In this document: piece by piece, positions 1 through 7,618 of the stretch | Numbering within the stretch: position 1 is the first letter of the stretch | Layout of the letters: each line of letters starts with the position of its first letter | DNA from: Kiritimatiellia bacterium | Lineage (GTDB): Bacteria > Verrucomicrobiota > Kiritimatiellia > CAIQIC01 > Lenti-01 | Length of the DNA stretch: 9,106 bases | Assembly (NCBI GenBank): GCA_018432565.1 | Contig: JAHDSS010000052.1 | Span: 1-9,106, forward strand | Reading direction: 5' to 3' | Notes under the pieces: generated by a model | Told to the model about the DNA's origin: nothing | The model's database searches: none | What the model saw: the letters and a program-made list of their open reading frames with translations, nothing else | Translations under genes and position numbers: made by a program

Positions 1-53
1 ACCACCCACGTGCGGATCAGCACCGTCTCCATCCATTGCAGCGATCGTTCCAT
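1..53 (-). CDS. Possible 5' end of a divergent gene of unknown function
   Basis: Reading leftwards from an ATG at 53 there are 17 open codons (MERSLQWMETVLIRTWVV) before the window ends. The product cannot be recognised from so little sequence. A second in-frame ATG lies at 32 and could be the true start. Upstream of the ATG at 53 sits AAAGG only 2 nt away, which is too close for a normal Shine-Dalgarno. A -10-like TACAGT lies at 67-62, 8 nt upstream, with TTGCAG 17 nt further on. The placement is divergent from lgt with a 171-bp gap, as expected for back-to-back genes. The call rests only on position, an open frame and weak promoter-like sequence, so it may be spurious. Confidence 0.28.
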   Translation of the reverse strand, partial: MERSLQWMETVLIRTWV

Positions 54-61
54 GACCTTTC

Positions 62-90
62 ACTGTACCACCCCCTGCGCCCGCCTGCAA
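62..90 (-). promoter_or_regulatory. Weak candidate promoter for the leftward partial gene
   Basis: On the minus strand TTGCAG (90-85) and TACAGT (67-62) are separated by 17 nt, so each hexamer partly matches the sigma-70 consensus at the usual spacing. The predicted transcription start would fall at about the ATG at 53, giving almost no leader. Matches of this quality occur by chance, and the gene it would serve is itself uncertain. Confidence 0.2.
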
Positions 91-188
91 AAATGGCCCT
101 CGCACAAAGGGCCTCGCATAGCAACCCGCTCCGTTTGTGCATCCCCTTTTCCCCGTTTCCCCATTCCGAATCCGAACCCGGATCCCGC

Positions 189-217
189 TGGATTCGATCG
201 CCGGAACCTGCTAGATT
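189..217 (+). promoter_or_regulatory. Weak candidate promoter for lgt with a very short leader
   Basis: TAGATT at 212-217 matches the -10 consensus at four of six positions and ends 7 nt before the chosen lgt ATG. TGGATT at 189-194 is a poor -35 (three of six matches) at 17-nt spacing. No convincing Shine-Dalgarno lies between 205 and 224. If real, the transcript would begin at or next to the start codon. This is inference from weak matches only. Confidence 0.22.
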
Positions 218-224
218 TTCCGTC

Positions 225-1031
225 ATGCATCCGGTTCTGTTCGAGATTTTCGGCAAGGAGATCCGCTCCTACGGCGTCATGGCCGCGCTGGGGTTTCTCG
301 CCGCCATCCTGACCTGGACCTGGCTGGGACGCCGGGAAAACCGCCCCGACGGATTCGCGGCCGATCTCGGATTCTGGCTGATGGCCAGCGGCATTGTCGG
401 CTCGCGCCTGGCCTACGTGGCCGCCAACTGGAGCTACTACCAAAGCGCCCCGCTGGAAATCCTGCGCATTGACCACGGCGGCCTGATTTTCTACGGCGGC
501 CTGCTGCTGGCGTCGGCGGCGCTGGCCGGCTTTGCGCGCCGCCACCGCCTGCCGCTGTGGCACATGGCCGATTTCGCCATCCCCGGCCTCGCCGTCGGTC
601 ATGCCCTCGGACGCATCGGCTGCTTCCTGAACGGCTGCTGCTACGGCCGCCCGGCCGGCGAGGCCGCCTGCGGCGTGGTCTATCCGCCGGTGTGCGAGCC
701 CGGCCAGCTCTTCCCGGGGGTCGCCCTCTACCCCGTCCAATTGATCGAATCCATCAGCCTGCTCGTCATCTGGGCGGTTCTCCTGACCGCCTATCCCCGG
801 CGGCGCAAGGACGGCGCGATCTTCGCCCTCTACCTCGTTCTTTATCCCCCCGTCCGCTTCCTGCTGGAATATCTGCGCGGCGATGAACGCCAGGCCTGGT
901 TTCTCCTCGATGCCGCCCAGGGCGTATCCATCGGCCTGCTTCTGGCCGGCCTGCTCCTGTTCGCCCTGCTTCCCCGACGCCGTTTCGAACCCGCCAGCGG
1001 CCTCTCGGTCCAGGTTCACCCGCGCCGGTAG
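225..1031 (+). CDS. lgt: Phosphatidylglycerol--prolipoprotein diacylglyceryl transferase
   Basis: This inner-membrane enzyme transfers diacylglycerol from phosphatidylglycerol to the lipobox cysteine of prolipoproteins, the first step of bacterial lipoprotein maturation. The 268-residue product has the usual family length and several hydrophobic membrane segments (about 15-35, 47-68, 86-105, 115-128, 171-190, 197-215 and 231-250). The family signature is at 129-141 (GRIGCFLNGCCYG). The conserved HGG is at 84-86, YPVQL at 169-173 near the usual HPxQ block, and a late conserved arginine lies in EYLRGD (R218). The ATG at 225 is preferred because it gives the family-typical N-terminus MHPVLFEI. 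The frame is open upstream to 36, but that 63-residue extension is not Lgt-like. No clear Shine-Dalgarno precedes the start. The asparagines of the E. coli-type signature (GNF...NGE) are partly replaced by cysteines, a variant I know from other Lgt sequences. The gene is convergent with the radical-SAM gene and shows no operon partner here. Confidence 0.95.
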   Translation: MHPVLFEIFGKEIRSYGVMAALGFLAAILTWTWLGRRENRPDGFAADLGFWLMASGIVGSRLAYVAANWSYYQSAPLEILRIDHGGLIFYGGLLLASAALAGFARRHRLPLWHMADFAIPGLAVGHALGRIGCFLNGCCYGRPAGEAACGVVYPPVCEPGQLFPGVALYPVQLIESISLLVIWAVLLTAYPRRRKDGAIFALYLVLYPPVRFLLEYLRGDERQAWFLLDAAQGVSIGLLLAGLLLFALLPRRRFEPASGLSVQVHPRR

Positions 1032-1032
1032 T

Positions 1033-1048
1033 CCTCCCCAATGGGAGG
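1033..1048. other. Small hairpin between convergent genes
   Basis: CCTCCC (1033-1038) and GGGAGG (1043-1048) form a perfect 6-bp stem with a 4-nt loop, 1 nt after the lgt stop and within the 51-bp gap to the radical-SAM stop. There is no T-tract on either strand. It could slow polymerase or protect 3' ends of both transcripts, but it does not meet the usual definition of an intrinsic terminator. Confidence 0.3.
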
Positions 1049-1082
1049 GGGCGAACTCCATTGTTGCGCGCGATCTCTCCGG

Positions 1083-2225
1083 CTAGCACGCAATCCAGCC
1101 GGCCGCCTTGCGCGCCAGGGCGGCCCGAACCCCGGCATCTTCCAGTCGGCGAATGCGCCCTCCCCCCTTCCGCGCGGCCAGGATCCGCTTGACCGCGACA
1201 GGCCCCAGGCCGGGCACCCGCAGCAGCTCCTCCTTGTCCGCCCGGTTCACGTCCACCGGAAACCGCTCCGGATGCCGGCGCGCCCAGACTTCCTTCGGAT
1301 CCGCATCCAGCGGCAGGTTGCCGGCGGCATCAAACCCGATTTCCTCCGCCGCAAACCCGTATTTCCGCAGCAGGTAATCGGTCTGGTACAGGCGATGCTC
1401 GCGGTTGAGCAGATCCGCATTGGACACGGTGCTCCGCTCGCCCGGCAGGTCCGGGTCGCCCAGTCCGCGCTGATAGGCGCTGAAATAGATCCCATGCAGC
1501 CCCATCCGCTCGTACAACGCCCCCATGTAGCGCACCACCTCGCGATCCGTTTCGTCCGACGCGCCCACCACAAACTGCGTGCCGGTTTTTACCCGGGCAT
1601 AGCGCGCGCCCTTGGCCGTCAGCGCCGCGATCCGCTTGAGCGGCGCAATCACCGACTTCAGATAGTCCTTGCGCGCGCTGAGCCGGGCGAAGTGATCCGC
1701 CCCGGCGGTTTCGATGTTCAGCGATACCCCGGAAGCCAGCTGCAGCGCGCGCTCAATGGCCGCATCCGAGGCGCCCGGGATGATCTTGATGTGCAGCATG
1801 CCCCGGAAGCCTTCCCGGCGCCGCAGCCGCTCCGCTGTCGCCAGCATCCGCTCCATCGCGGCATCCGGTGATCCGGCCACGCCGCTGGTCAGGAAAATCC
1901 CGATGGCCTGTCCGGAGCGCCAGTACGGCAGAAACGCCCGGACGATTTCCTCCGGCGCCAGAGAGCAGCGGGGCGTGGCATCGTGGCCGGCCCGCAGCGG
2001 ACAGTATTTGCAGTCGTTGGCGCAGGCATTGGACACCAGCGTCTTGAACATCAGCCCCCGGCCCCCGCTCTGCAGCGTTACCGGATACAGCCAGCGGTCA
2101 TCCAGCCCGCGCCGGCGCGGATCGCCCGTGGCACACGTGCACGCGCACGACAGGTCGTATTGCGCATCGGCGGCGAGAATGCGCAGCTTGTCGCGGACAT
2201 CCGGGGCGCGCTGGATGGAGACCAT
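1083..2225 (-). CDS. Putative DNA modification/repair radical SAM protein with C-terminal helix-hairpin-helix
   Basis: The 380-residue product matches the COG4277 / TIGR03916 type of radical S-adenosylmethionine protein, named for its genomic link to a uracil-DNA-glycosylase-like partner. Its reaction is not established. The N-terminus (DVRDKLRILAADAQYDLSC) is typical of the family. The iron-sulfur cluster motif CANDCKYC places C68, C72 and C75 in CxxxCxxC spacing, and further cysteines occur at C27, C29, C31 and C87. A radical-SAM barrel spans about 60-260. Near 326-352 a helix-hairpin-helix (VPGLGPVAVKRIL) should contact DNA without sequence specificity. The ATG at 2225 is chosen because family homology begins just after it. 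The frame continues to a TTG at 2300, but those 25 residues look unlike the family. No Shine-Dalgarno is visible. The usual glycosylase/DUF4130 partner is absent on both sides: the flanks are lgt and non-coding DNA. Confidence 0.88.
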   Translation of the reverse strand: MVSIQRAPDVRDKLRILAADAQYDLSCACTCATGDPRRRGLDDRWLYPVTLQSGGRGLMFKTLVSNACANDCKYCPLRAGHDATPRCSLAPEEIVRAFLPYWRSGQAIGIFLTSGVAGSPDAAMERMLATAERLRRREGFRGMLHIKIIPGASDAAIERALQLASGVSLNIETAGADHFARLSARKDYLKSVIAPLKRIAALTAKGARYARVKTGTQFVVGASDETDREVVRYMGALYERMGLHGIYFSAYQRGLGDPDLPGERSTVSNADLLNREHRLYQTDYLLRKYGFAAEEIGFDAAGNLPLDADPKEVWARRHPERFPVDVNRADKEELLRVPGLGPVAVKRILAARKGGGRIRRLEDAGVRAALARKAAGWIAC

Positions 2226-2231
2226 GCCGCC

Positions 2232-2260
2232 AGTATGGGTGAACCGGCGTTCCGCTTCAA
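2232..2260 (-). promoter_or_regulatory. Candidate promoter for the radical-SAM gene, possibly leaderless
   Basis: On the minus strand TTGAAG (2260-2255) and CATACT (2237-2232) each match four of six consensus bases and are exactly 17 nt apart. Only 6 nt separate CATACT from the ATG at 2225, so transcription would start at about the A of the start codon. The lack of a Shine-Dalgarno agrees with a leaderless message. This is inferred from sequence only, and a different start site would undo it. Confidence 0.33.
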
Positions 2261-2268
2261 GTGCGGAA
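2250..2268. promoter_or_regulatory. Inverted repeat overlapping the candidate -35, possible operator
   Basis: TTCCGC (2250-2255) and GCGGAA (2263-2268) form a perfect 6-bp inverted repeat with a 7-nt centre. The centre and left arm contain the candidate -35 of the radical-SAM gene, so a dimeric repressor bound here would block it. No known operator consensus is recognised, and a repeat of this size can arise by chance. Confidence 0.25.
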
Positions 2269-2358
2269 GAGCATTTTTCCCCGCCGGGTCCGGCCTGCAA
2301 TCCAGACGCCTCCCTGTTTCCCTGGCCGGGAACCCGCTCCCGCAGGCGGTGAAAGGAC

Positions 2359-2376
2359 CGGCGGCTTCAGCCGCCG
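2359..2376. repeat. GC-rich palindromic hairpin in the intergenic region
   Basis: The 18-bp element CGGCGGCTTCAGCCGCCG has two perfect 8-bp arms (2359-2366 and 2369-2376) around a 2-nt centre. It lies in the gene-free stretch, 134 bp upstream of the radical-SAM start. There is no adjacent T-tract, so it is not a normal terminator. Short GGCGGCTTNAGCCGCC-type palindromes occur as repeats in other GC-rich genomes. Only one copy is visible here, so calling it a repeat family member is inference. Confidence 0.4.
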
Positions 2377-2460
2377 ATGAAGTCAATGAATCCGGGATGT
2401 TCCCTGTGCAGCAGGGGCGCATCTGCGATTCAGTGGATTTGGGACGTAGGCTGTCCGGCT

Positions 2461-2589
2461 GTCATCCCGAGCGGAGTCGAGGGATCTCGGCTTGGTCACA
2501 TAGGCCGGCCATTGGGATGAGGCCGAGATCCCGCGGCGGCAGGACAAGTGATTTCGACTCCGGCGCTACGCGCCTTCGCTCAATATGAC
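2461..2589. repeat. 129-bp imperfect inverted repeat, likely dispersed intergenic element
   Basis: The left half has four blocks that pair in order with the right half. GTCAT at 2461-2465 pairs with ATGAC at 2585-2589, and GAGCG at 2469-2473 with CGCTC at 2577-2581. GGAGTCG at 2473-2479 pairs with CGACTCC at 2555-2561, and the 11-bp GGGATCTCGGC at 2481-2491 with 2522-2532. Inside the right arm is an extra mini-hairpin, GGCGC-TAC-GCGCC (2562-2574). The ends resemble the CATCCCGAGCGnAGTCGAGGGATCT type of intergenic repeat I recall from many unrelated bacterial genomes. No open frame of coding character lies inside. Together with its flanks it fills most of the gene-free stretch 2226-2716. Mobility or function is unknown; a cruciform or folded RNA is plausible. 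Confidence 0.7.
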
Positions 2590-2596
2590 TGGGGCG

Positions 2597-2619
2597 TGCA
2601 CCTCATTGCAAATGCACCT
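2597..2619 (+). repeat. Direct TGCACCT repeats upstream of the HTH-EIIA gene
   Basis: TGCACCT occurs at 2597-2603 and again at 2613-2619, 16 bp start to start. GTGCA (2596-2600) and TGCAC (2613-2617) also make a 5-bp inverted repeat. The pair lies 28 bp before the TTGACA-like -35 of the following gene, where an activator or autoregulator could bind. The repeats are short and the regulatory role is speculative. Confidence 0.25.
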
Positions 2620-2646
2620 GTACGGCAGGATCGAACGACTCCCGGA

Positions 2647-2675
2647 TTGACATTTCAGGACACTCGGGCCAGATT
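2647..2675 (+). promoter_or_regulatory. Candidate sigma-70-type promoter for the HTH-EIIA gene
   Basis: A perfect -35 hexamer TTGACA is at 2647-2652. At 17-nt spacing the -10 would be CAGATT (2670-2675), matching TATAAT at three of six positions. A transcript starting near 2682 would have a leader of about 35 nt with a purine-rich ribosome site. The strong -35 beside a weak -10 could mean activator dependence, but that is inference. Confidence 0.38.
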
Positions 2676-2701
2676 TGTCGCACAGTTTTCCACATTCTGC
2701 C

Positions 2702-2709
2702 GGAAAGGG
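2702..2709 (+). promoter_or_regulatory. Ribosome binding site that fixes the HTH-EIIA start
   Basis: The purine run GGAAAGGG ends 7 nt before the ATG at 2717. It supports that ATG over the in-frame TTG at 2675, which would add 14 residues with no family resemblance and has no ribosome site of its own. Confidence 0.6.
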
Positions 2710-2716
2710 CTCCGCC

Positions 2717-3388
2717 ATGCAATTGACCGTAAAAGATGCCGCCAAAGCGTTGAATGTAACGGAAAAGACGGTGTACCGGTGGATTCAGTCGGGGGGACTG
2801 CCGGCCTACCGCGTGGCGGGAACCTACCGCATCAATCGCGCCATGCTGTTTGAATGGGCCACCTCCAAGCGCATCAACTTCCCCATGTCCGAGCCGGCCG
2901 AAGCGGGCGAGCCCGCCCCCCTGCCGGGCCTGGCGGATGCGCTGGAAGCCGGCGGCATCCATTACCGGGTGGGCGGCGCCGGCAAGCCGGCGGTGCTGCA
3001 GGCGCTGGTCCAGCTGCTGAAACTGCCGGATGCGGTGGACCGCACCGCCCTGCTGCAGGCGCTGCTGGCCAGAGAACAACTCCAGTCCACCGGCGTGGGC
3101 GACGGCGTGGCCCTTCCCCATGTGCGCAATCCCGCCCTGCTGGACCTCCCCTCCGCCTCCGTCTGCCTCGGCTTCCTGGAAACCCCCGTGGATTTCGGCG
3201 CTCTGGACGGCCGCAAGGTCCGCATCCTGTTCCTGCCCCTGGCCCCCGATGTCCGCCAGCACCTCCATCTGCTGTCGCGGATCGCCTTCGCCCTCCGCGA
3301 CAGCCGCTTCAAGCGCCTGCTCGACTCCGAAGCCCGGCGCGAGGAACTGCTCGCCGCCGCCCGGGCCCTGGAAGCGGATTCCCCCTGA
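2717..3388 (+). CDS. Helix-turn-helix / PTS EIIA (PtsN-like) fusion protein
   Basis: The 223-residue protein joins two domains. Residues 1-50 are an excisionase/MerR-like helix-turn-helix (HTH_17 type): LTVKDAAKALNVTEKTVYRW is followed by the wing GLPAYRVAGTYRINR. Residues about 66-216 are a fructose/mannitol-type EIIA domain related to PtsN. The block STGVGDGVALPH (124-135) matches the family phosphorylation motif, making H135 the likely phospho-accepting histidine, and HLHLLSRIA (182-190) matches a later conserved block. There are no membrane segments, so it should be cytoplasmic. A phosphorelay from HPr-like proteins could change DNA binding or partner binding; the architecture suggests this, but no target is known. 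The same order occurs in other bacteria, so it is uncharacterised rather than unprecedented. No PTS enzyme or sugar gene is adjacent. The ATG at 2717 has a good ribosome site. The gene is convergent with the pilus operon. Confidence 0.88.
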   Translation: MQLTVKDAAKALNVTEKTVYRWIQSGGLPAYRVAGTYRINRAMLFEWATSKRINFPMSEPAEAGEPAPLPGLADALEAGGIHYRVGGAGKPAVLQALVQLLKLPDAVDRTALLQALLAREQLQSTGVGDGVALPHVRNPALLDLPSASVCLGFLETPVDFGALDGRKVRILFLPLAPDVRQHLHLLSRIAFALRDSRFKRLLDSEARREELLAAARALEADSP

Positions 3389-3413
3389 ACCGCTCCCGTT
3401 CTGCCTCCCCCAT

Positions 3414-3450
3414 AAAAAAACCGACGGCCGGCGGAATCCCGCCGGCCGTC
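3414..3450 (-). terminator. Intrinsic terminator of the pilus operon
   Basis: A perfect 12-bp GC-rich stem (3423-3434 with 3439-3450) encloses a 4-nt loop. On the minus strand it is followed by GG and seven T residues (3420-3414), the layout of a Rho-independent terminator. The stem begins 38 nt past the pilC stop. For plus-strand transcripts from the HTH-EIIA gene the stem is preceded by A7 and followed only by TTCGCC, so termination in that direction should be weaker. Confidence 0.88.
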
Positions 3451-3488
3451 TTCGCCTGCGCGCCTCCGCGCGCGCCGGATTCCCGTCG

Positions 3489-4757
3489 TCAGCCGCTGAG
3501 GCCGCCGATGATGGATACCAGCGGCAGGAACAGCGCGATCACGATGGTCCCGACCACCACGGCCAGGAAAATGATCAGCACGGGTTCGATGATCGACGTC
3601 ATCGCCGCCACCGCGTTGTCCACGTCGTCATCATAGGAATCCGCGATCTTGTTGAGCATATCCGGCAGCGCGCCGGTTTCCTCGCCGACTTCCACCATGC
3701 TGACCACCATCGGCGGGAACACCTTGGACGACGCAATCGGCGGCGCCATGTTTTCGCCTTCCTTCACCGCGTCGTGAATCATGGCCACCGCCTTGGAAAT
3801 CACCTCGTTGCCGACGGTTTCCTTCACGATGTTCAGGGCTTGCAGCACCGGCACACCCGACGACATCAGCGTGCCCAGGGTGCGCGTGAAGCGCGAAATC
3901 GAGTTCTTGCTGATCAGGGTGCCGAACACCGGGGCGTTCAGCTTGAACTTGTCGAGGGCGTAGCGCCCCCCGGTCGTCTTGGCCAGCAGCTTGATGATCA
4001 CCACCAGCGCCACGATCACGATCACCACGATCGGCAGCCGGTGGACCATGACGGAACTGGCATTCATGACGAACTGCGTCAGCATCGGCATCCCCTTGCC
4101 CCCCATCAGGTCGGCGAAGATGTCCGCGAACTTCGGCACGATGAACATCATCAGGAAGGTCAGAATCGACAGCGCCATCACCAGGACCACGATCGGATAG
4201 GTCATCGCGCTCTTGACCTTGCCCTTGATCTTTTCCGCCTTTTCCTGGAATTCCGCCAGGCGGGCCAGCACCACGTCCAGCACGCCGCCGATTTCACCGG
4301 CCTTGACCATGTTGACGAACAGCCGGTCGAAAATCTTCGGATGGGCCGCCAACGCCTCCGCGAACGTGCTGCCGGATTCAATGCTTTCGGCCATCTGCGA
4401 GACGGCATCGCGCAGGGCCGCGTTCTTTTCCTGGCGCTGAAGCACGCGCATCGCCCGCATCAGCGGCAGGCCGGCGTTGACCAGCGTCGAAAGCTGCCGG
4501 GTAAAGGTGACCAGCTGCTTGGTCTTGACCCCGCCCTGCAGGAATTTCGGCATCTTGATTTCCATCTGCAGCGCGCTCTTGGGCGCCGCGCCCTTCCGGG
4601 CCGGTGCCCCCCCGCCGCCGGACAGTTCCTCCACCTTGGTCGGGAAATACTGCTTTTCCCGGATGCGGGCCACCGCGGCCGACTGGTTGTCGGCGTCGAT
4701 CTCCCCGTGGACTTCCTTGCCCTTGGAATCCAAAGCCGTGAATTTGAACCGCGCCAT
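3489..4757 (-). CDS. pilC: Type IV pilus inner-membrane platform protein PilC (GspF family)
   Basis: PilC is the polytopic inner-membrane platform that couples the cytoplasmic ATPases to pilin insertion or removal. The 422 residues match the usual family length. The N-terminus (MARFKFTALDSKGKEVHGEI) is typical. Two T2SSF domains are visible. The first spans about 82-205, with FTRQLSTLVNAGLPL at 85-99 and VKAGEIGG at 151-158. The second spans about 286-410, with FTRTLGTLMSSGVPVLQAL at 290-308 and VEVGEETGAL at 355-364. Membrane segments lie near 186-208, 241-259 and 388-415. A Gly/Ala/Pro-rich linker (47-60) separates the N-terminal segment from domain one. GGGAG 7 nt before the ATG is a good ribosome site. 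It is the last gene of the operon, 55 bp after the second pilB-like gene and 38 nt before the terminator. GspF of type II secretion is the alternative, but PilT in the operon favours a pilus. Confidence 0.93.
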   Translation of the reverse strand: MARFKFTALDSKGKEVHGEIDADNQSAAVARIREKQYFPTKVEELSGGGGAPARKGAAPKSALQMEIKMPKFLQGGVKTKQLVTFTRQLSTLVNAGLPLMRAMRVLQRQEKNAALRDAVSQMAESIESGSTFAEALAAHPKIFDRLFVNMVKAGEIGGVLDVVLARLAEFQEKAEKIKGKVKSAMTYPIVVLVMALSILTFLMMFIVPKFADIFADLMGGKGMPMLTQFVMNASSVMVHRLPIVVIVIVALVVIIKLLAKTTGGRYALDKFKLNAPVFGTLISKNSISRFTRTLGTLMSSGVPVLQALNIVKETVGNEVISKAVAMIHDAVKEGENMAPPIASSKVFPPMVVSMVEVGEETGALPDMLNKIADSYDDDVDNAVAAMTSIIEPVLIIFLAVVVGTIVIALFLPLVSIIGGLSG

Positions 4758-4786
4758 GCTGATGCTCCCGTTGTGCTGTTCCGCCC

Positions 4787-4806
4787 GGCCGGCGCTGCCG
4801 CCGGCC
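4787..4806 (-). other. Stem-loop between the second pilB-like gene and pilC
   Basis: GGCCGGCG (4787-4794) and CGCCGGCC (4799-4806) form a perfect 8-bp stem with a 4-nt loop. It fills the only sizeable gap (55 bp) of the operon, between the TGA at 4815-4813 and the pilC ribosome site at 4769-4765. There is no T-tract, so read-through is expected. It may stabilise one part of the transcript or alter the ATPase-to-PilC ratio; this is inference. Confidence 0.45.
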
Positions 4807-4812
4807 CGGCCT

Positions 4813-6519
<1,707 letters not shown>

Positions 6520-6532
6520 GGCTGCTTCCTGC

Positions 6533-7617
6533 CTATTGCTTGCCCCGGATCTGCTGCATCACTTCCTCGGTGTCCTGCGCCTTCGTCACCAGCTCCTCGT
6601 AGGCGATCTTGCCTTCGCGCCACAGGTCCAGCAGGTGCGAATCCAGCGTCTGCATGCCCCACTTGGCTCCCGTCTGCAGGTCGGACGTGATCCGGAACGT
6701 CTTGTTGTCGCGGATCAGCGAGCGGATGGACGGCGTGGCAATCATGATTTCAAAAGCCGCAATCCGGCCGGCCTTGTCTTTCCGGGGCATCAGGATCTGG
6801 GAAATCACCGCCACGATGCTCGTCGAGAGCTGCATGCGGATCTGCTCCTGCTGGTTGGTCGGAAAGGCGTCCACGATGCGGTCCACCGTCCGGGCCGACC
6901 CCGTCGTGTGCAGGGTGGCAAACACCAGATGCCCCGTCTCGGCCGCCGTGATCGCGGCTTCCATCGTTTCCAGGTCGCGCATTTCCCCCACCAGAATCAC
7001 GTCCGGGTCCTGGCGAAGCGCCCGACGCAGCGCTTCCTTGAACGTCGGCACGTCCACGCCCACTTCCCGCTGCGTCACCACCGATTTCTTGTGCCCGTGG
7101 AAATATTCAATCGGATCCTCGACCGTGATGATGTGGCAGTCGCGCTCCTGGTTGATGATGTTGAGCATGCTCGCCAGGGTGGTCGTCTTGCCCGAACCCG
7201 TCGGTCCCGTCACCAGAATCAGCCCCCGCGGCTTGAACAGCAGGTCCCGCATCTGCGGCGGCAGGCCGATCTCCTCCAGCGTCAGCATCTTGGTCGGGAT
7301 CTGGCGCAGCACGACACCCACGTGCCCCTTCTGGTGGAAGATGCTCACGCGGAAGCGCGCCACGTCTTTGTAACTGAACCCGAAATCCGCCCCGTGCCCC
7401 GTCTCCAGCGCCTGCAGGTGGTGCTCCGGCGTGATGGCGCGCATCAGCCGGTCGGTGTCCTCCGGCTTCAGCGGCTCCGCATCCAACGGCGCCAGCGACC
7501 CGTGAATGCGCATCACCGGCGGAAGCCCCACCGCCAGATGCAGGTCCGACGCGGTTTCCTGCACCGCCAGCTCCAACAGATCGTCCATCTGGACGTCGGA
7601 TGACTTCAACGTGCTCA

Positions 7618-7618
<1 letters not shown>
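6533..7618 (-). CDS. pilT: Type IV pilus retraction ATPase PilT
   Basis: PilT powers pilus depolymerisation and so twitching motility, surface sensing and DNA uptake. The 361 residues are slightly longer than the common 340-350. An N-terminal PAS-like region (about 8-100, with [16 protein letters not shown]) leads into the core. The core shows Walker [10 protein letters not shown] (138-146), Asp box TVEDPIEY (165-172), Walker [11 protein letters not shown] (206-215, E212) and His box [12 protein letters not shown] (229-240). SIRSLIRD (297-304) is a variant of the PilT-specific AIRNLIRE motif needed for retraction in studied homologs, followed by GMQTLD (321-326). There is no tetracysteine site, which separates it from the two PilB-type neighbours. 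The ATG at 7618 overlaps the upstream TGA by one base (TGATG), implying translational coupling. AGGA sits 3 nt and GGAG 10 nt before the ATG. Confidence 0.95.

Noticed and set aside
60..1061. A 333-codon open frame on the minus strand across lgt
   Set aside because: lgt on the other strand has family motifs and membrane segments; this frame is Gly/Ala/Gln-rich without recognisable domains.
2226..2300. 25-residue N-terminal extension of the radical-SAM protein from a TTG at 2300
   Set aside because: Family resemblance starts right after the ATG at 2225, the extension lacks a ribosome site, and it would run through the candidate promoter.
1983..2588. Open frames on the plus strand running from the radical-SAM gene into the intergenic repeat
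   Set aside because: They start inside the antisense of the radical-SAM gene and end inside the inverted repeat. No ribosome site or family match was seen.
2461..2589. Inverted repeat as a CRISPR unit or insertion sequence
   Set aside because: There is no regular repeat-spacer pattern, no transposase frame and no visible target duplication.
3414..3450. Terminator assigned to the HTH-EIIA gene
   Set aside because: The T-tract lies on the minus-strand side of the stem; on the plus strand the stem is followed by TTCGCC, so the main role is for the pilus operon.
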